A DNA stretch of 6,854 nt from an uncultured Eubacteriales bacterium (GTDB lineage Bacteria > Bacillota > Clostridia > Monoglobales > Firm-18). The position numbers and the translations under genes were made by a program. Of the stretch, positions 1-6,046 are shown one piece after another. The stretch's first letter is position 1, and each line of letters begins with the position of its first letter. The stretch is taken from NCBI GenBank assembly GCA_905210885.1, contig CAJLYO010000092.1, positions 1 through 6,854 of the forward strand, written 5' to 3'. The notes under the pieces are model-generated. The model ran no database searches. It had not been told where the DNA came from and was given only the letters and a program-made list of their open reading frames with translations.

Positions 1-1077
1 CGTGACTATACGATATCCGGCAATCACGGCAAAAATTTAATACCATACCCATTCCCATATCACAATATATACGGAGTGAAAAACGGTATCACCGTAACCG
101 ACAGCGGAAACAGCTCAATTACATTAAACGGAACGGCTACAGCTTCCACTCCCATATATCTGACCACTACAAGTGATTTTTCAATCCTTAGCGGAAAATA
201 CTTCTTTTCCGGGATTGCGCAAAAACTCAGCGGTTTGAGTATGTCAATTGAAGCTAGTACCGATGATGGTGTATCATTTTATGCAACTGACCATGGCGGA
301 GGGGGTGTCCTTAATGCAGCCGTTGCTGCAAATGCGGAAAAAGAACTGGGTGTCAACGTTACAATAAGAATAAGTAAAGGGGCTGTTCTTGAGAATGTTA
401 TAGTAAAACCTCAGTTGGAAAAATATAATGCCCGGGAAAACCTGATACCGTATCCATATTCCAATACAACAAAGACTGAAAACGGAATAACATTCACGGA
501 TAACGGGGATGGCACAATAACAGCAAACGGAACTGCAACCGGTCAAGCTCAGTTTTATGCAAGGAACTCTTCAAATAAGCTATTAATAGATGATAATTAC
601 ACATATGTGTTTTCCGGCTGTCCCCAGGGCGGTTCATCGGGTACCTACAATTTTGAAGTTTCTGTCTATAATAATAATAACTTAAGTTTATCCAGAGCGG
701 ACTACGGAAGCGGATCCTATTTCGAATCGACAGAACTTGACGGTCTTACAGGAATAACAGCGAGAATCATGATATCAAAAGGAGCCACCGTAAACAACTT
801 GGTGTTTAGTCCGCGGATTGAAAAGTATCATGCAGAATCTGAACCGTATAAAGCTGTGGGAGATTATGACACGGAAAGCGGCAAGTACAAGATACCTGTT
901 AAAAACGGCAATGAAGTTACAAACATTCTGCTTGACGCACCTGTAAAACCCGGTGAGAGTATAAACAAAATCAATGACAATCTGCCGGACATAAAGCTTC
1001 ATGACGGAACAAATGTATTAAATGTTCAGACGGAAGTTAAGCCGTCAGCAGTTAACTGGCAGTACTACAAATATTAA
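1..1077 (+). CDS. Phage tail/fibre-type structural protein, C-terminal part (5' partial)
   Basis: The reading frame is open from base 1 to the TAA at 1075-1077, so the protein starts outside the window. The GTG at 76 is an internal valine: it lies inside the first repeat and has no convincing ribosome binding site. The visible 358 residues hold two tandem repeats of 135 residues (bases 34-438 and 439-843). Each begins NLIPYP, continues with NGIT-TD-G and NGTAT, and ends KGA..N-V--P-(L/I)EKY. The sequence is rich in Thr, Ser, Asn and Gly with beta-type alternation and shows no membrane segment. A unique tail of about 78 residues follows and ends in NWQYYKY. Repeats of this kind occur in Clostridia prophage tail and fibre proteins, often as surface-binding beta-sandwich modules. 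That, with the endolysin downstream, supports a virion tail or fibre role. The exact part of the tail is not determinable here. Confidence 0.72.
   Translation, partial: RDYTISGNHGKNLIPYPFPYHNIYGVKNGITVTDSGNSSITLNGTATASTPIYLTTTSDFSILSGKYFFSGIAQKLSGLSMSIEASTDDGVSFYATDHGGGGVLNAAVAANAEKELGVNVTIRISKGAVLENVIVKPQLEKYNARENLIPYPYSNTTKTENGITFTDNGDGTITANGTATGQAQFYARNSSNKLLIDDNYTYVFSGCPQGGSSGTYNFEVSVYNNNNLSLSRADYGSGSYFESTELDGLTGITARIMISKGATVNNLVFSPRIEKYHAESEPYKAVGDYDTESGKYKIPVKNGNEVTNILLDAPVKPGESINKINDNLPDIKLHDGTNVLNVQTEVKPSAVNWQYYKY
34..438 (+). repeat. Protein-level tandem repeat, copy 1 (135 residues)
   Basis: First of two in-frame 135-codon units in the tail-type protein. Landmarks shared with copy 2 are NLIPYP at the start, NGIT-TD-G, NGTAT, a central FSG, IRISKGA or IMISKGA, N-(V/L)V--P and a closing (L/I)EKY. 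The DNA of the two units has diverged (for example ttaataccatac against ctgataccgtat), so this is an old duplication or shared domain family, not a recent copy. Confidence 0.8.
439..843 (+). repeat. Protein-level tandem repeat, copy 2 (135 residues)
   Basis: Second 135-codon unit, directly abutting copy 1. It keeps the NLIPYP start, NGIT-TDNGDG, NGTAT, the FSG, the KGA motif and the closing IEKY. It differs in the middle, where an Asn-rich loop (YNNNNLSL) replaces the Gly- and Ala-rich stretch of copy 1. Variation in the middle with conserved edges suits a binding domain whose loops vary; this is inference. Confidence 0.8.
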
Positions 1078-1093
1078 GAAAGGATTGATTAAA

Positions 1094-1351
1094 ATGTTAG
1101 GAAAAATTATCGAAGGCACACTTATTACACCGTCGGAGAACGAGCGCAGAAAGCTTGTTATTGCAAATCCCACAGACGAAATTTTAAAGCAGGTTTTAGG
1201 CTACAAAGAGGTAACAGAGGCTGACAAGCCGGAGTATAACGTGGAAACGCAGTATTTAAAACCTGTGTACACAGAGTCGGACGGCGGCATTTCGGTAACG
1301 TGGGAGGTATGCGATGTTGAAACTTCTGAAAATACCCAATCAGATAATTAA
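1094..1351 (+). CDS. Small phage protein of unknown function between tail protein and endolysin
   Basis: An 85-residue acidic protein. The start is the ATG at 1094, because GAAAGGA (1078-1084) lies 9 bases before it. An in-frame ATG at 1022 would lie inside the upstream gene and lacks a site. It begins MLGKIIEGTLITPSENERR, then has a segment ending LGYKEV, a run rich in Glu, Tyr and Lys, and a predicted beta strand around ISVTWEVCDVE. No signal peptide or membrane segment is visible, so it is not a holin in the usual sense. Small proteins of this size often sit directly behind tail-fibre genes in Firmicutes prophages and may be virion components or assembly helpers; I do not recognise a named family. 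Its last 38 bases overlap the amidase gene, whose ribosome binding site lies inside this gene, which points to translational coupling. Confidence 0.75.
   Translation: MLGKIIEGTLITPSENERRKLVIANPTDEILKQVLGYKEVTEADKPEYNVETQYLKPVYTESDGGISVTWEVCDVETSENTQSDN
1302..1307 (+). promoter_or_regulatory. Ribosome binding site of the amidase gene, inside the upstream gene
   Basis: GGGAGG sits 6 bases before the ATG at 1314 and fixes that start. It is embedded in the coding sequence of the small upstream protein (in its TWEV codons), so ribosomes translating that gene pass over it. Confidence 0.75.
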
Positions 1352-1946
1352 GGGCAGGCTTACACCACTTAAGAAGGTTGATTTTATTGTGCTTCACCAC
1401 ATGGCACACCCTACGGCGGACGTAAAAACCGTTGAAGGCTGGCACATTGCAAAGGGGTGGAGCGCAATCGGCTACAACTACTGGGTAGGATTTGACGGAA
1501 GCGCATACACAGGCAGAGGACTTAACGTTTCCGCAAGCGTTTTGGGGCATAACGGCAATATTGTAAGCATCGGTTTCCAGGGCGATTACGAAAATTCAAA
1601 CAGGGTTATGCCGGATAAACAGTTTAATGCAGGTGTTGAGGTTATTAACATGTTAAAGGAAAAGTACCCCAATGCCAAAATCGTAGGACATAAGTATTTC
1701 GGCGGCAGTGTATGCCCCGGAAAGCATTTCCCCCTTGAGGAAATGGCGGAACAAAAGAAACGAGGTGAAGCCGAAATGGTGTACAACTACATTGATGAAA
1801 ATATGCCCGAATGGGCAAGAAAAACCGTGCAAAAGCTTGTAAACAAAGGCTATCTCAACGGCAACGAAAATGGCGAGTTAGGGCTTACGGACGTTATGCT
1901 TAAATTGCTTGTAATAAACGACAGGGCAGGTGTGTACGGTGATTAA
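1314..1946 (+). CDS. Phage endolysin: N-acetylmuramoyl-L-alanine amidase (Amidase_2/PGRP fold) with SLH-like C-terminus
   Basis: A 210-residue zinc amidase predicted to cut the bond between N-acetylmuramic acid and L-alanine in peptidoglycan. Residues 20-145 carry the Amidase_2 pattern: IVLHHM with zinc ligand H28, GWSAIGYNYWVGFDG with Y54 matching the catalytic Tyr of T7 lysozyme, GRG at 68-70, the core strand VSIGFQGDY, and GHKYFGGSVCPG with zinc ligands H126 and C134 at the T7-like spacing of 8. The T7 Lys128 position is Ser here. Residues 157-208 (YNYIDENMPEWARKTVQKL...KGYLNG...GLTDVMLKLLVINDRAGVY) resemble a single S-layer-homology repeat and probably bind the cell wall. There is no signal peptide, so export would need a holin, and none is seen. 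The gene overlaps its neighbours on both sides (38 and 8 bases). It could instead be a tail-associated wall hydrolase, but position and size favour endolysin. Confidence 0.9.
   Translation: MLKLLKIPNQIIKGRLTPLKKVDFIVLHHMAHPTADVKTVEGWHIAKGWSAIGYNYWVGFDGSAYTGRGLNVSASVLGHNGNIVSIGFQGDYENSNRVMPDKQFNAGVEVINMLKEKYPNAKIVGHKYFGGSVCPGKHFPLEEMAEQKKRGEAEMVYNYIDENMPEWARKTVQKLVNKGYLNGNENGELGLTDVMLKLLVINDRAGVYGD
1928..1932 (+). promoter_or_regulatory. Ribosome binding site deciding the GTG start at 1939
   Basis: AGGTG lies 6 bases before the GTG at 1939 and matches the anti-Shine-Dalgarno pattern. An earlier in-frame GTG at 1930 overlaps this site and so is less likely to be the start. The GTGATTAA junction makes the new start and the amidase stop overlap by 8 bases. 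Confidence 0.55.
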
Positions 1947-2658
1947 ACTGAAAATTGGTTCAAAACTTGCAGAGGTTGACGGACTGACGGTATGCCTTGA
2001 CGTTTCGCCCTTTGTGAAAGGCGACAGAACATTTGTCCCGGTGCGGTTTATAGCGGAAACACTGGGACAGCCGGTAGAATGGGACGAGGGCACGCAGACG
2101 GTGACCATAGGCGAAAAAACGCGGTATTTTCCCACTGCTGACCAGTGTGCCATTGATTGGGCAATGAGGTACAACAACCTTTCAATCGGACTGCACAGGG
2201 AGCTTGCAAGCTCAATTTACAATGGCAAGAAGGGGTATTACTACACCGAGCCGAACACAGGCACGTCCAACAACTCCGTACCGTCAGTTATAGGGGGCAA
2301 AAGCCGCACAGCGGTTATACATTCTCATGCGTCCACGGGAAACGGAACGCAGAAGGCGGACAGGCTTTCGTCAAGCGATATAGCCGCGGCAAACACGTGG
2401 AAGTGCGACAACTACGCCGCAACGCCATGCGGAAAGCTTGAGGTGTACCGATACAAAACGCGGAAATGCGAAACGGTGTCCCTTGAAATTCCATATGACA
2501 GACGGGCAGTAAAGAAGCTGCGCGGCGCATGGGGCTACGGTGACATGCGCAAAAACGATGAATTTTTTGACGGATACAACATCGGCACCGTGTCCGTTGA
2601 GGCTGATTTTTACAACAAGCTGTTTTCCGAGGGAAGGCAGTTTCCGATTTATGAATAA
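1939..2658 (+). CDS. Phage protein with copper-amine-oxidase-N-like domain and DUF4329/JAB-like putative metallopeptidase domain
   Basis: A 239-residue protein read from GTG 1939 (MIKLKIGS). Residues 1-60 match the copper amine oxidase N-terminal-like module of Firmicutes surface proteins: LDVSPFVKGDRTFVPVRFIAETLG, then VEWDEGTQTVTIG. Residues 65-175 resemble DUF4329, a JAB-like domain: A-DWAMRYNN-S, E88 in HRELASSIY, YYYTEPNTGT, the AVIHSH pair H128 and H130, S144-x-x-D147, and YAATPCGKLEVY. The set E...HxH...SxxD is the JAMM/JAB zinc-site pattern, though the HxH to SxxD gap (13 residues) is longer than usual. Residues 175-239 match nothing I know. No signal peptide or membrane segment is seen. 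It is the last gene of the operon and overlaps the amidase. It may be a second wall-acting or host-directed enzyme, or a virion protein; the domain call is good, the activity is inference. Confidence 0.75.
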   Translation: MIKLKIGSKLAEVDGLTVCLDVSPFVKGDRTFVPVRFIAETLGQPVEWDEGTQTVTIGEKTRYFPTADQCAIDWAMRYNNLSIGLHRELASSIYNGKKGYYYTEPNTGTSNNSVPSVIGGKSRTAVIHSHASTGNGTQKADRLSSSDIAAANTWKCDNYAATPCGKLEVYRYKTRKCETVSLEIPYDRRAVKKLRGAWGYGDMRKNDEFFDGYNIGTVSVEADFYNKLFSEGRQFPIYE

Positions 2659-2700
2659 AAAATGTTCTCCTGTCGTTTTGGCAGGAGAACATTTTTTATT
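2654..2700 (+). terminator. Bidirectional intrinsic terminator between the phage operon and the GH36-like gene
   Basis: A perfect inverted repeat with 19-bp arms (2654-2672 and 2682-2700) and the 9-base loop TCGTTTTGG. The inner part is G/C-containing (GTTCTCCTG with CAGGAGAAC) and the outer part is A-run against T-run, so each strand gives a hairpin followed by a U tract. It overlaps the TAA stop of the upstream gene (2656-2658), and the - strand gene ends at 2727, so it can end transcription of both convergent units. Confidence 0.92.
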
Positions 2701-2726
2701 CACCGGATGTGTACAAAATTCAGATA

Positions 2727-4460
2727 TTACAGTATCTGCCCGAATACTGCTAGTCCGCTTTTGGGAATATCCACCCTTTCAAAGCCGTTTATCTGCCCTT
2801 TTCCGACAAAATCACCCATACAATTATAAATCTCGTATGTGAGAGTTTCCGCGGCGCGGCAAATAACATAATTTTTTGCCGTTCCGTTTACCACCGTGGA
2901 GTTTTCGCGGGAAATTTCCGCACATTTGTCATTTGAATACACGGCAATGATTTCCTCGCGATCGTTATACGCTTTTGCGGAGGTATAAAAAAGATGCGGC
3001 TCCGACACCGATATATTACTTTTTAACAGCAGATTTTTATTTTTATCCATAAAATCCAACCAAAACTTAAGCATTCTCCTGTGGTTATCCGGCAGGCTTT
3101 CAAGCTTTACGGATATCTGCACAACGGCAAATATACAGTCTATAATCTGCGCTGCGGCGTTTTCGGCACTGTCTTCAATATCCCACATAAGCATATCGGA
3201 ATGTACGGCGGTATTTCCGCTTGTAAGCCTTAAATCAAGACAGCCGACACGGTTTGTAAGCCCGTCTGCAGGGCAGTCGGCAACGCGGAGCATGTTCCCG
3301 TACTTTCGCATATTGGGTCCCACATAATTTTGGCGAAACTCAATCAAAATATTGTTTTTAAGACCGCAAAGCCGTGTGCTTATATCTGTCATAAGCTTAT
3401 CTACCGCCGTATGCAAAACGGGGATATCCATGCCGTCCTTTGCAGGCACGCCGTCTTTATTTTCAAAAGAATCGATAAAATCAAGCTTTAAGCCGTCAAT
3501 TCCCCAGTTTGAAACGGCATTTTCATACACGGAAATTAAAAATTCACGTACATCGGGATACCTCGGGTCCAAAACCGCCGCACCGTTTTGTTCCGAACGA
3601 TACAAAATCTTATCCTTAAAGCGCTCCCAATTTTTCGACTTAAATCCCAAATAGGGTACGGAAAACCACATTATGTACTTTAACCCAAGCTTATGAACAC
3701 GGCGCACATGCTCGCTTATACAACTGATTTTTTTGCCGCACACCTCCCAGTCACCGCAGTATAGGTATCCGCAGTTTGTATCGTCCGTCTGCCAGCCGTC
3801 ATCTACAATGACATTTTTAAACCCGTATTCCGCAGCAGCTTTGCACTCCTCCTCTACCGCTTTTTCATAAACCTCCTGGTGATAGCTGTACCAGAATGAG
3901 TAAAGAGTCGAAAAGGCAGAGTCCGGGACATTCATGGGCGTTACGTCATTTTCCCACCAGGCAGACACATTTCTTAAGCTGTCCGCAATATTTAGCTCTC
4001 TTTTGTCGATATAAACCAAAAATTCCGTTTCGGGTGCGTCTGTATACTGCATAAGCGGAACGGAAAAACTTACCGAAAGGCGGCACTTTTTTTCTATAAC
4101 TCCGTAGTTTATATCAATATGCTTTTTCGTTTCGGACAGTGCGGCGGTAAGCCGCGCACAATCGTCATTATCATAAAAGCACAAAAGGGGCATGCCCTTT
4201 GCAATTTCGGAGCACATGCCGGTTCCGCCCCAGTCCGGCTTTAGAAAACGCGGCGAGCCAAGCTGCGGCGCGGAGTTTGGCAGCCACACGTTAAACATCC
4301 CCGTCAGCGGAAACTCCATATCAAGCTTTACGGCGGAATCCGGAGTTAAATCATTTGCGCTCCATGCCGCTTTAAACCTGTAAATCTGCACGCCGCCGTT
4401 ATCAGAAATTTTATTAAATTCGCTTTTTACTGCGGTGTTTGAAGTGATATTGTAATTCAT
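2727..4460 (-). CDS. GH36-like alpha-galactosidase (melibiase) family glycosidase
   Basis: A 577-residue cytoplasmic-type enzyme (no signal peptide), close in length to compact GH36 enzymes such as Thermotoga GalA. About 180 residues of N-terminal beta sandwich precede a (beta/alpha)8 barrel. The barrel starts near FWYSYHQ, followed by NVIVDDGWQ (D220, D221, W223), KYIMWFSVP (W265) and VLDPRYPDVREF. GIDGLKLDFID follows, with D327 at the nucleophile position. RVADCPADGLTNR comes next; D395 (or D399) fits the acid/base SDxTD-R position. A C-terminal beta sandwich starts near residue 485. The usual C-x-S-G-G-x-R loop before the acid/base is replaced by EFRQNYVGPNMRKYGNM, so substrate preference may differ from plain alpha-galactosides. 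The start at 4460 is set by AGGAGG 6 bases upstream. The gene stands alone, divergent from a two-component system that may regulate it (inference). Confidence 0.85.
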   Translation of the reverse strand: MNYNITSNTAVKSEFNKISDNGGVQIYRFKAAWSANDLTPDSAVKLDMEFPLTGMFNVWLPNSAPQLGSPRFLKPDWGGTGMCSEIAKGMPLLCFYDNDDCARLTAALSETKKHIDINYGVIEKKCRLSVSFSVPLMQYTDAPETEFLVYIDKRELNIADSLRNVSAWWENDVTPMNVPDSAFSTLYSFWYSYHQEVYEKAVEEECKAAAEYGFKNVIVDDGWQTDDTNCGYLYCGDWEVCGKKISCISEHVRRVHKLGLKYIMWFSVPYLGFKSKNWERFKDKILYRSEQNGAAVLDPRYPDVREFLISVYENAVSNWGIDGLKLDFIDSFENKDGVPAKDGMDIPVLHTAVDKLMTDISTRLCGLKNNILIEFRQNYVGPNMRKYGNMLRVADCPADGLTNRVGCLDLRLTSGNTAVHSDMLMWDIEDSAENAAAQIIDCIFAVVQISVKLESLPDNHRRMLKFWLDFMDKNKNLLLKSNISVSEPHLFYTSAKAYNDREEIIAVYSNDKCAEISRENSTVVNGTAKNYVICRAAETLTYEIYNCMGDFVGKGQINGFERVDIPKSGLAVFGQIL

Positions 4461-4466
4461 ATTAAA

Positions 4467-4472
4467 CCTCCT
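4467..4472 (-). promoter_or_regulatory. Strong ribosome binding site of the GH36-like gene
   Basis: On the - strand this reads AGGAGG (followed by T), 6 bases before the ATG whose first base is 4460. It is a full match to the anti-Shine-Dalgarno core and supports efficient translation and this start. Confidence 0.85.
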
Positions 4473-4473
4473 A

Positions 4474-4496
4474 AATGTTGTTAAATAATCAACATT
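4474..4496. promoter_or_regulatory. Inverted repeat in the divergent intergenic region, candidate operator
   Basis: AATGTTG, 9 bases (ttaaataat), CAACATT: a perfect 7-bp-arm inverted repeat. It lies just upstream of the AGGAGG of the GH36-like gene and about 44 to 66 bases before the predicted start point of the kinase promoter. That place suits an activator site for the kinase operon and a repressor or activator site for the glycosidase. A partial extra half-site (AATGTT, 4522-4527... overlapping the kinase -10 region) is nearby. The binding protein is unknown; the adjacent NarL-type regulator is the obvious candidate. AT-rich DNA gives such repeats by chance fairly often, hence the moderate confidence. 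Confidence 0.5.
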
Positions 4497-4504
4497 GTTT
4501 TGTA

Positions 4505-4533
4505 TTGACTTGCCGTTTTAAAAATGTTATGAT
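4505..4533 (+). promoter_or_regulatory. Sigma-A-type promoter of the histidine kinase operon
   Basis: -35 TTGACT (4505-4510), a 17-base spacer, and -10 TATGAT (4528-4533) preceded by an extended -10 TGT. Five of six bases match consensus in each box and the spacing is ideal. Transcription would start near 4540, leaving a leader of about 16 bases with the ribosome binding site almost at the 5' end. No clear promoter could be picked for the divergent glycosidase gene. Confidence 0.7.
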
Positions 4534-4539
4534 TATATG

Positions 4540-4547
4540 AGGGAGAG
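4540..4547 (+). promoter_or_regulatory. Ribosome binding site of the histidine kinase
   Basis: AGGGAGAG, 8 bases before the ATG at 4556. It coincides with the predicted transcription start, so the messenger would begin essentially at its ribosome binding site. Confidence 0.65.
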
Positions 4548-4555
4548 ATATAATC

Positions 4556-6046
4556 ATGAGTTATGTTATTATTCAATGCCTGATAATTTTCGCGGTAATT
4601 TGTGTGATATTCAAGCACAGCGGCTTTCCTAAAATTTTTCCTCTCTTGTATATAGGGCTGTGCCTTATGACAGCCTCAAATATCATGTATATGTCAAATC
4701 TTCGGCAGGAATGGCTTGTAAACACCTTCCGCGACCTCAGATACCTTCTGCATACACACAAAATCAGTATGCACACGCTGAAAAACATCTCCGTTATCGG
4801 CGAGGTTATGATGCTTTCGTTTTTTGTGCTTTTCGCCTCAACGCTGGATAAAAACAACAGGTTTAAATACTACCTTGCATTTATCCCCGTAGCGGCATAC
4901 TTTTACTTAAATCTTCCGGACACGCTTTACGCAATTTATCTTCACGTAAATACAGCAGGTCAAAAGGTGATAAGCTTCAATGCATTGCTGTATATAAAAC
5001 AGTCAATAGTCCTCATATGTTTTATGTGTCCGTATATTGCCATATATGCTTACTACAGAAGGACAATTTTGCTTATAGTAAAACGCAACCTTATACTTTG
5101 TGCGCTTATAACGGCATTTACGCAAATTGCGATAGCTGCGCTTTCATACTTCGGGGTAACAGACAACATATTTAATCTTACCCTTGAAATACTGTTTATA
5201 AAAAACGTGCCCGAAAACTTTATACTCTCGGGAGTGCTTATTTTCGCGGTTTTATTTACCGCAGCGCTTTCCGTTTATATGATATTCCGAAGCAAGGTGT
5301 TTACATCGCAAATCAGGCTTTCCAAAATATCAATATACAAAAAAAGCGCCGGGCTTGACAAAAATCTGCGAATGATACTTCATACGTATAAAAATATGTT
5401 TTTTTCGTTCAAGCAGCTTTCCGCACTTGCGCTTGCCGACGGCGTAAAACCCGGCAGCCAGGCTGAGGAATGTCTGGACGAAATGAACCAGATTGCAAAC
5501 AGCGCCCTTTACATGCTTACAAACCAGCTTGAAATGCTGAGAAAAATCGACTTATCCGCAAAGCCGGTAAATATTTCTGAGGCGATAAATCTTGCAATCG
5601 AAAAAATGCACTACGATGAAAAAATACGCATAACGGTAAGTATTAACACCTGCGAAACCTATATAACCGCCGACTCCTTCTATCTTACCGAGCTTTTCTA
5701 CACGCTGCTTACAAATTCTGCCGAAGCGTTAAACAATGTGCGCAATCCCCGGATATCCGTCACGGTGTACTCTGAGGGAAACTGGTTTTTGTTTGAGGTT
5801 TACGACAACGGCGCGGGAATCGACAAAAAAATACAGCGCAGAATTTTCAAACCGCTGGTGTCGGGAAAAAGCGGAAGCAAAAACTGGGGCATAGGACTTT
5901 ACTACGTAAGTAAAATCGTTTCTGCCCACAAGGGCTATATTTTTCTTGAAAGCGAGCCCGGTCAGTACACCAAATTTCAGATATACCTGCCAAAACTTTC
6001 AAACAAGGGGGAAAAACGAAATGAAAATCAAAATACTGCTTTGTGA
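4556..6046 (+). CDS. Membrane sensor histidine kinase of a two-component system
   Basis: A 496-residue kinase. The N-terminal half is hydrophobic, with about seven probable membrane segments (near residues 2-19, 28-46, 80-97, 104-120, 145-166, 171-198 and 222-245) and no large extracellular sensor domain, so the ligand is probably sensed within or near the membrane. The catalytic half has an H-box LRMILHTYKNMF with phospho-acceptor H276 in the HxxKN form, an N-box LLTNSAEALNN (N387), a G1 box VYDNGAGID (D417), an F-box region RRIFKPLVSGKSG, and a G2 box NWGIGLYYV. All ATP-binding motifs are intact. The HxxKN form and compact dimerisation helices recall kinases paired with LytTR- or LuxR-type regulators. 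Start ATG 4556 follows AGGGAGAG and a strong promoter. The gene overlaps its regulator by 26 bases. The signal is unknown; sugar or cell-wall related cues are only a guess from the neighbouring glycosidase. Confidence 0.92.
   Translation: MSYVIIQCLIIFAVICVIFKHSGFPKIFPLLYIGLCLMTASNIMYMSNLRQEWLVNTFRDLRYLLHTHKISMHTLKNISVIGEVMMLSFFVLFASTLDKNNRFKYYLAFIPVAAYFYLNLPDTLYAIYLHVNTAGQKVISFNALLYIKQSIVLICFMCPYIAIYAYYRRTILLIVKRNLILCALITAFTQIAIAALSYFGVTDNIFNLTLEILFIKNVPENFILSGVLIFAVLFTAALSVYMIFRSKVFTSQIRLSKISIYKKSAGLDKNLRMILHTYKNMFFSFKQLSALALADGVKPGSQAEECLDEMNQIANSALYMLTNQLEMLRKIDLSAKPVNISEAINLAIEKMHYDEKIRITVSINTCETYITADSFYLTELFYTLLTNSAEALNNVRNPRISVTVYSEGNWFLFEVYDNGAGIDKKIQRRIFKPLVSGKSGSKNWGIGLYYVSKIVSAHKGYIFLESEPGQYTKFQIYLPKLSNKGEKRNENQNTAL

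Noticed and set aside
76..1077. A complete gene starting with GTG at 76
   Set aside because: The frame is open back to base 1 and the first repeat begins at 34, before the GTG. No ribosome binding site precedes 76, so the gene is 5' partial.
1022..1093. Upstream ATG at 1022 as the start of the small phage protein
   Set aside because: It lies inside the tail protein gene without a ribosome binding site; the ATG at 1094 has GAAAGGA at good distance.
1158..1550. A - strand open frame over the small protein and amidase genes
   Set aside because: Antisense to two well-supported genes, low-complexity translation with no recognisable family.
1930..1938. GTG at 1930 as the start of the JAB-like protein
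   Set aside because: It overlaps the AGGTG site that fits the GTG at 1939, and the MIKLKIGS start fits the domain edge better.
1920..1950. Programmed frameshift joining the amidase and the JAB-like protein
   Set aside because: No slippery heptamer or downstream structure was found, and a start codon with a ribosome binding site explains the overlap.
2315..2703. Two - strand open frames over the JAB-like gene
   Set aside because: They are antisense shadows, Cys- and Arg-rich with no domain pattern and no ribosome binding site.
2540..2842. A + strand open frame crossing the terminator
   Set aside because: It reads through the terminator hairpin and into antisense of the glycosidase; no coding pattern.
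5946..6020. Extended start of the response regulator at 5946
   Set aside because: The receiver fold begins at MKIKILLCDD (6021), which has its own AAGGGGGA site; the extension is kinase coding sequence in another frame.
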